60,000 nt of DNA from Lineus longissimus. Its lineage: Eukaryota; Nemertea; Pilidiophora; Heteronemertea; Lineidae. This document shows, piece by piece, positions 51,301 through 60,000 of the stretch (positions within the stretch are counted from its first letter, which is position 1; the number at the start of each line of letters is the position of its first letter). The notes beneath the pieces are model-generated. The model was not told the DNA's origin. It ran no database searches and worked only from the letters and a program-made list of their open reading frames with translations. The stretch spans positions 24,710,646 to 24,770,645 of the forward strand of contig NC_088311.1 in NCBI RefSeq assembly GCF_910592395.1, written 5' to 3'. A program made the position numbers and the translations under genes.

Positions 51301-54300
51301 TACGAAGTTAAAAACCCAAACATCAAACTCAGACCCATCTGTTTCGTGCGCGACCCCCTTTAACTCAGGCTCATTTCAAGTTTAGAAACAGTACATTAAG
51401 AGCACATAATACTTGAAAAGATTTTCATTGCTATCCTAGTCAGGCTAGTGAAATGGATCCATGATGTTTACCATTCTTATGATTCGTTCAATTAGTGTTC
51501 AATTAGTGTTCAATTAGTGTTCATTAACCGACATCCTTCAACACCTGACAGCTCCAGAGGTACTCATATCTGCCCTTGATGAAGGCCACTTGTTCCAGCA
51601 GTAGGGAACACAACAGGTCTGCTATACACCATTTAATGAAAAAAAAATAACACTCTGATTTTTGAAGATTTTGCCCATAAACTGAAATATTTGAACAAAA
51701 TTTACATTTCATCTGAAAGTTCAGAAAAGTTGAAATACTTATTTTGAATGAACATGAATGATAATGGTTGTACTATCATTTCATCAATACTGCTCAAGAC
51801 ATGATTGTAAGGTTAATCCCTTTGCTGAAAGTAACATTTAGAATAGGACGGACTACATGAAATCTACTGGTATGCAGCATGCACTCTCACACTAAGACCT
51901 CGCACTTCATCAAGCTACTTTATATAGGGAAAGATATAAACAAGCCATCTAACTCACAGCAGACCAAGCTTACTTGTTTTAGGGGAACATCTCAGTGTGA
52001 TGAAACAAAAACAGACATCACCAACCCCAGTTTATGCAGTTAGAAAAGAAGAAGGAATATTGGAGACCATGAACAATTTAAAACTTCAAGTAATAGTTGC
52101 TCCTGATATTCATTCTGCAACACATCATCACACATCATAAAAGCATGTTTTTAACATTTCAAAAGGAAATCAACATTTTAAGTGATGTTACATTTCGCTT
52201 GGCATATTATAATGAACAAAGAATCATTTATGACCATTAAATCCTTAATTTATAATCCCTCAGGCCACTTTATATAGTAATGTACACATGCCGACTTCTT
52301 GATCATTTATTGTCCCCAAGGTGGCAAACAATGGCATTATTGAATTCACACAGTAAATACATGTACTGGTATGTCCTTCCAAGGTCAGTGTATTGTATCA
52401 CCCCATGCTTTTGTTCCACGAGAGGGAGAATGAAGGGATGTCAAAAACCCTGGTGGTCAGGATGAGAGTGAAAAATGTCTCAACAAATGCCTTCACAGAG
52501 ACTTCCTCAAGTTCAAATTCACTTTTCTTCACTGGTCACTACAAAGTCAAGGTGCCCAGTGACTGGCCTTTTTCATGTTTTGAGATGTTCCCCTCAATCA
52601 CAGGTAACACTGGTAACACTGGTAACACTGGTGTTGCAGGTGTGCATAATGAAATGTTGATTCTCCAGAAATGAGAACCATCCCAGTTAAATGGAGAAAT
52701 AAGGTCCATCAAGGTCAACATAGGCCTATATGGACTTGGAACCTCCAAAATCATTAAACCATTTCCCTGTTCTTGCATACTCATGCCTACATGTATACAA
52801 GCTGATTGTCTGAAATGAAGCTACATTAGTATTCCCAACATCCTTGCGTGATATCTGCTGATCCATCAACCATTATCAAGGGATTGTGTTTAGTACAATA
52901 TCCAGGATAATTTCACGATTTAGGCAACATGTTGGAAACTAATCATCATGAATCATGCCACTTGGCAGGATTAACATCTCATCAAATACAAATTGTATAG
53001 CTTGAGGGAGGTTTGCGAAAAAAATGTCCCAACTGAGTCCACTGAGAAAACAATGAACCAGACACAAGGACACGAAGGCTGATGTGACCAGTCACAACAA
53101 AACCAGGCAAATGTCACACAGAGGAAGAGGGAAGAAATTGATGTACCGAGATTTCGCAAATGGCAGACAACCGTACAGTGAAAGGACTAACCAGTCATCT
53201 CATGCAGAGCAACACGTGCCTGGTTTTGCTGTGATGGGTCGTTTTTTCCCCCAATGGCAATAAGTCCATCCCCACATTGATAACAGTCAAGCCTATAGAG
53301 CTTGCATCAAGTAGACTTTGAGATCTGGGAGTCTGGTGTCTTGATCTCAAGAACGTATGTTTGGTGACAACTACAATTTACAACATACAGGTCTCAGGTG
53401 TCTGAGTCTAGACATCCACAATCACAACCAGGTGACAGAAAAAGCAACCAAGACCACATCACAGAATCTCTACAGCTCAACTTTATGCAGCTCACTCTTC
53501 TTTTATCAACAAGAAAAGATTGGTCTGAATCTGTTGCTGTTTTACAGACTGTAATTGTAGAGCTGCACCTATTTTCACAACACCCACTAGTTTTCAAAAC
53601 CAAATCAATCCGCTTTGTCAAAATGAACAAAACATAACTCGACAGACATGATTCAAGCTGAACAAACAAATAAAGTGGTTCGAAGACGCCTACCCAGTTT
53701 CCCAAAAGTTCCGTCTTCTGCAAATTTATGTTGAGACAATTAAATTGAGGAGAATGCAAGTGAGACAGTTTCTCTATTTAGGAAAACCTTCCAAATTCAT
53801 ACCTTGACGAACAAAGGGATGCAAACTTAGAAGTTGTTGATACTGATATTTTGCCTGTAGCTGGCCTTCAGGTCTATGGGTTGAGGGAGAGTTCGAAGAG
53901 CTCTCAGAGGTGTAACACTTCTCTTGGAAGATATCCTCACGGAATAGAGCATAGCACTTTGTCTCTGAACTCCCCCTCCCCAACCCTGCTAGCCATCTGG
54001 CCCTGCAAGATGACAAATACATGGATTAGAAGCCTTTTGAGAGAATGTCAACTTACCGATCCCAGACGGTGATGTCGCCGTTGTGGCCTTGATGTTGGCC
54101 CTTGTTGTAGAAGCGATCTGCAGCAGAATTAGGAGGGGTTGCACTATATAACATGTTATCTCGATCAACATTATCATTATCGTCCCCAGCATCACCAGCC
54201 CGTTCCGTATCTTGGCCGCTTTCACCTAACGTGTTGTTAGACGATGTCATATCTTGCAAATGCGGCAATCGTAACTCGTCCGAATCGTTATCCACATCGT

Positions 54301-57300
54301 GTGCATGGTTGTCGTTGGGAGTGTACGGTTTGGAGTGTACGCCTTGTAGGGGTTCGTCTAAAGGCAAGTCAGGAAAAGGACAAACAGTTAGTCAAACGCA
54401 CAACATCATACAAGATTAACTGCAGAAAACAGACTGTCCAATCAGAGCAAAGAGGATGATCGATACTGGATGTGTCTGAAATCTTCAAGAGAACAACAAA
54501 TCAAACAAGTTCCATGGGGTTTACTAATACCAATGAGCTTGTATTGCTGGGAAGCCCCCTCCTTGATCCTCAATCGAAACTGGACTCTCCTTTGTTTAAA
54601 GGAGTTCAGTTACTGGTAATACTGAGTTAGCTCAGTGGTTGTCTAATCAACACTGCTGGGGTAGACCAAACCTGAAGCACCAGTCCAGGGGTTTGGACAT
54701 ATTTTGTGGTCGAACTGAGCAATGCTGATTGGTCAACCAAACCAGCTCGATTTCTATTCTTAAAAGGTTCATGGTAAACAACTGCCGTCAATGAATGTTG
54801 ATATCCTGTGAACAAAGTCTCAGAATACATGCAAAAGACAAAATTGACAGGCACACTTCACCTCTTTGCTCTTATGGGACAAAGCTAAGTGCTAACACTG
54901 ACAGGACAACACAGCACTGAAAATGGAGAGTAAAGCTCAAGGCAACAACCACAGTCATCCATTTCTGATGTGCTTGTGGTGGACAGAGGACACAAATGGA
55001 ACAATAATCAAACTGCTGAATTTGCATTATATTTATTCAAGATTTCTCAATCATTTTCCTCAAGAATCGTTCTTTCCTTTTTCACTTTTTCTCCTGACAA
55101 GTGTCTACTTTTACCAGGGCAGGCCACAGGGGCTTTTTGTGTCAATTATTTCAAAACATCGTTGGAATTCTCTTTCTTCTTCTTGAAACAAGTGATTTTG
55201 ATGATGCACCGGCAGAAAATTAGACACTCATGATTTTGAGATTAGCAAGAAGGACTGAAAGGATGGCCAAGAAACTCTGATTGATATCTTATTGGCCACA
55301 TTGACTTCTGCAAGGAAGGAAGTGGCAGAGAGGAAGGAAACATGTAGAGTTCACCAAAGCAGACGCAGGACAACAGAGACAAAGTCTGATTAATTAAATT
55401 AATAGGGGACGCGCCACATTCGTCCAAGGCCATTATGTTTTTGGACCAATGAACTTCTAGCACACGTGACAAATCAATTGTTGCATGATGTCAAAGGTGT
55501 TGTTATGTTGTTCAAGACATATTTGATATCACTCATGCAACACTTGATTTGTCAAGTGGCACAACTTACTGGTCTCGAAAACATTTTGTGGTCAAGCACT
55601 AACACTGGGCCTTGAACGAATTTGACAAGCCCCTATGAAAGAGTTTTTTCTAGAATGTGCCTGCATGCTCTGGTTCAAATGGTTGTTTCCTCTTTCTGAG
55701 GAGCACTCACAATAGAAATCTAGGTCAAGTTGATGCGCAGCAAGAATAACTGATTGCTTGATGAGAAAGAAAGCACTGAAAAACATTTGCTGAGTTTCAA
55801 TGGCTTTTTTACTGTCTTTCATTCAATATTCCATCAACACAGCTTACTGTTATCTAATTAAGAACACATCTCGTTGATTAAGAATTAATTAGTTAAAAGC
55901 CATCAACATTTAAAATTAGATTTTTAGGCATGAATCTATGGACCATCTCAGAATCTGGGATACTAAAACTGCAACCAATATTCAAAGTGTGTATTTCTGT
56001 CTTTCTACTTACAGTTAGGAACCATTCAAAATACACTGATGCCAAAAAGTCCTGAACTGGTTTAGTTTGTGGGACAAATTTCTAATCTGAAACCCGAATT
56101 GTCCTTCAGTTCATGATAACTCATCAACAAATAAGTTTGTTATGCCAAATGCTGATCTCATTTTTATTCCTTTTTTTCAGAGGGGGGGGGGGGGCTAGGA
56201 CGCTTGGTTCAGTTTTGGTATCATTGTACATTGAGATGGTCCAATTTATTAGGGTGAGTACCTGTTAGATAGGTGATGAAGGAGTCGTGGACAACACACA
56301 CACACGGACATGGATCACGGATAGGGACACGGATCACGGATAGGGACACGGATCACGGATAGCTCGACACTCTCATTGGCTGATGCATGCTGGGGCGGGT
56401 GCTGGTGCAGCGTAAAACACTTCAACCCAAAATTGGACTGCTCTAGGTGTACCATTTGTTCAAAGTTAATGTACATGTAGCCTCCAACTCTCAGACTGAT
56501 TAATACTGCTGTGGTTGATCAGTAATGAGCTGGAGCCAATCATGATTATACTATCTGATCAAATATAACTTCACATTTTAAAACTTCTCTACAAGATCAT
56601 AGAGCAGTCCAATTTTCAATTGAAAAATAAGTAAAAGCAAGAAGCATTAAAAATATCCATAACAACATTGGCAATATCAACGACCTAAAACAGGATGAAT
56701 AACATAATAACAGACAATATGAAAACTCCAAATGCATTTTTTACTCCAGGGAATAGAGAACTAGTGACATCTGTGAATTTCACCCACAAACTACTTGGTA
56801 CACTAGAAGTATCGGCAGAGCAACGAGGACAAGAAGCAAAATATTCAATTTTAACTTCCTATATTTTTGGAGAATTAATTGCCAAATATGTTGTTTTTGA
56901 GCCAAAATTAGACAATGCCAAATCATCAATTGTGGCACAGAGGGTTAACTCAAATTGGTGCACCCAAACATGCTTAGTATTCTGTCTGCTTCCAGCTGGG
57001 TCATAACCCCACTAGGTGAAGCCGTGCTTACTAAATAGGAAGTAAACAGTTGTAAATTGATGGGACCTATTTCAAAGTAGGCAGAGTCTCATAAGCAACA
57101 GGAAAGCTGGCCGCCACAACCCCGTACCACTCTTTAGTTTCCTGCAACAGTTTTTAGGTCCAATGCTTTTTAGAATAAATATTTCTGGAAGTAGTGTACC
57201 AGATATGACAACATAATGGGAACCTCTCTATTACAAACAATACCTGTCTTGCATGTATAAGAGAGGTGTCATAATACAGAGGTCCTATTTGAACAATTAA

Positions 57301-59883
57301 ACTACCAGATTATTGCTTCAATTCAATTTGATCCCATTTCTGTCTTTACAGCAGATCATGTATACATTGTCACATTAATGGGGTTTAAGTCAATTACACA
57401 ATGGTGCCACCGTAGAGCCTTTGTCTTTCTTATAGGGGGCAGCAGTTTACAGTTAGACAGCTGGCCAAGAATAACCCATTCTAAAGTCATTTTGGGTTTC
57501 AATCCAACTTAGCTCCCTCAAAGTCAGACGAAACCTGGAATGTGAGCCAGATCAGGCTGGAGTTTATCTGTAACATCTAAAGCATCCAGGAGCATAACCT
57601 CCCTGATAAGATGTCTGGTCAACTCCCAGTCAAGACTGGTAAGGCAACTCATTTATGCTCCAGGTGGAAATAAGCATAGCATGAGGTGTCTTGACCAAGG
57701 ACATGGAGATAAAACATCAGTAGGCTTTATCCTTTGGAGAGTCGAACTCATGACCTCCTGATTATAAGCTGGGCTTTTTAACTACAATGCCACTGATCCT
57801 TCAGTTAAGTGCACAGTGTTAAATTGTGGAATGTTTACAATGCATACGCAACAATTAGACCCAATATTTACAAAGCCACCACCAACAATAGACCAATATA
57901 TGACACCATCGACAACGTAAATTCTTACATTTAGAAAATGATCGTCTCCCAAACCTTGAATCATAGTCATAACCTATTTGTAGGGGAACTAAAAGAAAAC
58001 ACAACTTCTAAATGTCGCATTTCAAGCAAAGGTGGAGAAATTTGAGGTCAATTTTAATCATCTTGACCACCAAGGTTTATACACCTTATCAATTACAGAA
58101 AGCCTTTTTTTATATCACCTGTCATTTTGGAAATATCGGCAGTTTTAGATCTCAAATTGTATTGTTACAACAAGGCCTTGATATTCAAGGAGTATAAAAG
58201 TGTGAGTCAGGAAAGCTTAGGCATGTTGACCACTTGGAGTCAGTCTAATTTGGATCTTGACCAAGACCTACGACCGGCAAGTTGAAGCCAAAATTCGAAG
58301 TCAACTTAGGGCTATCATTCTCCAAACCCTGATTCGACAAAGTTCAAATTTCTCTACCCTTGCTTGAAATTGGGATTTATAACAGATCATGCAATTAAAT
58401 TCCTAACAGATGGTACTCGGACGTAGCCTATAATTCAGTAGGATCTAGGTAGGCCATGCAAGTCATGCAGACAGGGACTGGACTGAGCAACTAAATGTCT
58501 TTGTAACATTTCTCAGCTAACTTTTTCCAAATTACCCAAGCATCCCCAGCAGACTCATTTTGCTACTGTACAAGGATGCTATTGGTTCGACCAAGGGTGT
58601 TTGGGATTGTAACCAGGGGACCTTCATAATGGACTTTCTCATGGTTAAAAATGTCCCACCATACAGTGCTGCCACTGTGTGGTGAAGCACATTAACTAGA
58701 TGAACTTTCATAAGATTTGTGTGCCAGAACTTTCAAATCTGAAGATGGTATTTATTGACAATGGCTCAAATCCTCAGTTTATTCCATGGCATGCACTTTG
58801 ATAAAATGTTGATATTTCCTTACCATCAGTATAGAAAAAGTCATAATCACGCCCTGAAGTTTAAATTATTACACATTATCTCCGAGACAAGAGACCAACC
58901 CAACACCCCAAGGGCACTGAGATACTACTGTTAATCTGATGTTAGCTACCCACCTCACACGAAAGAATCCTGTACAGCCCCATGCAGTTTTTATCGCATT
59001 TCGCCCAGCTCCATATTATTTACCCCAACCAGTGACAAAAGTGTGAAGAAAATGAAAATGAAAATCTCAGTAAATTTTACCTTCAAGCAACTGATCCCCA
59101 AGATAGATGAAATACTTAACTGTGAAACACCAACAAGTCTTTAGCTATAAGTTCTTTACCCTTTCGAAATGAGTTTCCTATTCCAACCATTCTTTTCATA
59201 AAATTAAACAAATCTGCAAACTCTGTTCAATTTGTCAATTTCTTGGTTCAAAAACATCCACCAGCATAACTTGATTAGTAATCATCCTGAGTCTAAGCCA
59301 CCACCCGTGCAGTCGATCAAATAGCCTAGAACTAGAAAACAAAAATGAAACACAAGAAATCCAGCAAAAACAAAAGGTTGAGAAGAAGGTAGTCCAACAT
59401 TATTTCCCAAATCAATGCAGAGTTGAGGAAAAGACGGCTCTGCCAAATCAACTACTACACACGCTTTCACTTCCATTGATTTTTGGTATGATGCTGTTGG
59501 ACAGGGTGTGGGGGCTCAGACCTGGGGGGGGGGGGGAGTGGGATTATCCAGAAGTTGAGCGTTTTTTCCTCCAGTCAAATAGTAGTTGGCAAGTGAGAGT
59601 GACGACATCTTGCGATACTCTTATCTTTCATCCATCAAGGTAAGGAATGGCAGCCTCTATTCCAAGTCCAATTCTGAACTTATTTGGAAAATAATGTTGG
59701 GCGGTTTTTACAGCCGTATTTTAATATTTGTTTACCTCTAGCACCAGGTTCTTGATCAATGGCACGTCTGCCACCTATACTTCTCCTGCCAGGAGACGAA
59801 TTGTAGGAAGAACTGTCGTCTGATGACATCAACCCTCTCATCTGTGGTGTCGGTTCCAGCAGGAAGATTTCGGGGGAGTAGGC
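39394..59883 (-). CDS. SPATA1: SPATA1 homologue, greatly enlarged (5' end outside window)
   Basis: Vertebrate SPATA1 is a testis-enriched coiled-coil protein of about 460 residues with no established biochemical role. Exons: 59736-59883, 54057-54357, 49534-50949, 46727-47986, 42510-42880, 41508-41861, 40557-40682, 40068-40252, 39808-39906 and 39394-39552; all phases join. The C-terminal four exons match the SPATA1 C-terminal domain: WKKKYFEEKK, LRQELELLHRKIVGQ, LHHEIEELQRRVDDAKMKL and LRALRAELTQKKIN. The first visible exon (AYSPEIFLLEP) resembles the conserved N-terminal region. In between, about 1,100 residues of disordered, repeat-rich sequence replace a short vertebrate linker. The visible protein is about 1,470 residues. 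The stop is TAG at 39394-39396. A further small exon near 42080-42170 cannot be excluded. Confidence 0.82.
39605..39745 (+). repeat. tRNA-Lys-derived SINE
   Basis: gagcatggtggtccactgat gives a box A-like region. An anticodon-loop-like gattcttaatctccgag resembles tRNA-Lys(CTT), and ccttggttcaacctcccgg is box B. A degenerate tail with accaagtgccttcgacaa follows. It lies in the last SPATA1 intron. Confidence 0.6.
40858..40935. repeat. Direct duplication of about 32 bp
   Basis: Two copies of ggctctgaaaactctgaatg plus gatggcatgca, in a SPATA1 intron. Confidence 0.85.
42510..42880 (-). other. SPATA1: SPATA1 exon encoding a charged helix
   Basis: 123 residues dominated by E, R and A in patterns such as RRAEEARRAEEARLAEEA and RKREEEERRRREEEQ, then a proline-rich DFPSPPPLTVTSY. 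The i to i+4 E/R pairing suggests a single alpha helix or coiled coil. The repeat also creates long spurious frames on the opposite strand. Confidence 0.8.
42881..46726. other. SPATA1 intron with MITE and C-run
   Basis: No exon is recognised; flanking phases (AG plus C) join directly. It contains a C-run near 43180-43193, a SINE-like central block near 43110, and the palindromic MITE at 44346-44503. An open frame at 43244-43486 matches nothing I know. Confidence 0.6.
44346..44503. mobile_element. Palindromic (foldback) MITE, copy 3
   Basis: 158 bp with 63-bp inverted arms (44346-44408 and 44441-44503; about 59 of 63 match) around a 32-bp loop. The ends gtgactcgctctaccaaaac/ggtagagcgggtcac and the interior ttcacaaaaggtctacaat relate it to the copies at 24126, 28650 and 53084. 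Confidence 0.8.
46727..47986 (-). other. SPATA1: SPATA1 exon with 105-bp coding tandem repeat
   Basis: A single 1,260-bp exon encoding about 420 residues rich in Q, G, N and P. A 35-residue unit (QYGQHQAPSQYGQNQAPG then LNGQAETSGHNQNQAS) occurs three times in full plus partial ends, between about 46970 and 47320, with nearly identical DNA. The composition resembles prion-like QYGQ segments. The donor gtaagc and acceptor tgtag are clear. Confidence 0.85.
47987..49533. other. SPATA1 intron
   Basis: About 1.5 kb between two large repeat-rich exons. No exon, RNA gene or clear mobile element was seen. Phases GG plus A join directly. Confidence 0.6.
49534..50949 (-). other. SPATA1: SPATA1 exon with QQTSPQG repeats
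   Basis: A single 1,416-bp exon encoding 471 residues of low-complexity S/T/Q/N/P-rich sequence. At about 50030-50230 an 8-10-residue motif (VQQTSPQG and variants VQQMSPMG, VQQTSPLG) repeats about eight times. The acceptor tttttcaag has a good pyrimidine tract. The frame continues upstream into the intron, but the phase (CG plus C) fits the preceding exon exactly. Confidence 0.8.
50950..54056. other. SPATA1 intron with small repeats
   Basis: No exon was found. It contains an 11-bp gttcaattagt tandem repeat (about 51487-51520), a 9-bp taacactgg repeat (about 52602-52633) and a GTCACAGC-family MITE (53084-53240). Confidence 0.6.
53084..53240. mobile_element. MITE, GTCACAGCAAAACC family, copy 4
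   Basis: Ends gtgaccagtcacaacaaaac and cctggttttgctgtgatggg are inverted repeats. The interior shares gaagaaattgatgta, gatttcgcaaatggcagacaa and agtgaaa with copies 1 and 2. Confidence 0.7.
56303..56360. repeat. Short tandem repeat, about 3 units
   Basis: ggatcacggatagggacac repeated about three times, preceded by a (ca)n stretch. Confidence 0.85.
57500..57795 (-). repeat. tRNA-derived SINE
   Basis: On the minus strand: a box A-like agtggcattgtagttaaaa, an anticodon-loop-like agcttataatc, box B tgagttcgactctcc, then the central block tccttggtcaagacacctca. It belongs to the same broad SINE class as 17860-18110. Confidence 0.65.
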
Positions 59884-60000
59884 CTGTAATTGAGGAGGGC
59901 GGAGTGAGACATGGATACCATCAACACAAATCATCCAACTTCGGGGATAATCTGATACACGACAGCACTTCGAATTATGCTGCTGTGATGACGACATATT

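Larger units (their letters stand above)
54358..59735. other. SPATA1 intron, 5.4 kb
   Basis: No exon is recognised; phase G plus AC joins the flanking exons. It contains a G-run near 56180, a short tandem repeat of ggatcacggatagggacac (about 56310-56360), a SINE (about 57500-57795) and a G-run near 59523-59535. Confidence 0.6.

Noticed and set aside
54620-54720. Possible tRNA gene (ttagctcagtggttgtct)
   Set aside because: A box A-like match exists, but there is no proper box B or cloverleaf; at most a SINE relic.
59680-59997. Upstream extension of the SPATA1 frame beginning MSSSQQHNSKCC
   Set aside because: A good acceptor (ttacag before 59883) and the family match start at AYSPEIF. The upstream part reads as intron.

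Overview
This is animal nuclear DNA. Genes are split into many short exons with GT/AG introns, and the intervening sequence holds MITEs, tRNA-derived SINE remnants and minisatellites. There are no bacterial features. The receptor phosphatase with fucolectin, EGF and kringle modules, together with the repeat content, suggests a marine invertebrate, perhaps a lophotrochozoan. The sequence alone does not fix the species.

Layout from left to right: (1) the 5' half of an ABCD3/PMP70 peroxisomal half-transporter on the minus strand (31-5714), whose nucleotide-binding domain lies beyond the left edge; (2) an 86-bp shared promoter carrying a perfect CLEAR/E-box palindrome; (3) a complete seven-exon RIMOC1 (C5orf51) homologue on the plus strand (5801-7883); (4) a complete receptor tyrosine phosphatase of about 1,935 residues in about 32 exons on the minus strand (29636 down to 9970), with the order signal peptide, EGF, kringle, EGF, EGF, fucolectin (two exons), EGF, about six FN3 modules, an R2B-like membrane-proximal segment, TM, active D1 and inactive-looking D2; (5) six near-identical 909-bp tandem units (29853-35304) just upstream of that receptor, each with a tRNA-like hairpin next to a T-run; (6) about 4 kb of intergenic sequence; (7) a greatly enlarged SPATA1 homologue on the minus strand (59883 down to 39394), whose 5' end lies beyond the right edge.

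The gene models were assembled by hand from translated segments, conserved family residues, splice consensus and phase continuity. The phases of all exons listed for ABCD3, RIMOC1 and SPATA1, and of most in the phosphatase, join without a frame break.

The most notable signals are a tandem pair of alternative TM5 exons in ABCD3 separated by only 46 nt, the kringle-fucolectin-phosphatase fusion built from symmetrical phase 1-1 exons, the 909-bp array with its conserved Pol III-like cassette, and the repeat-swollen SPATA1.
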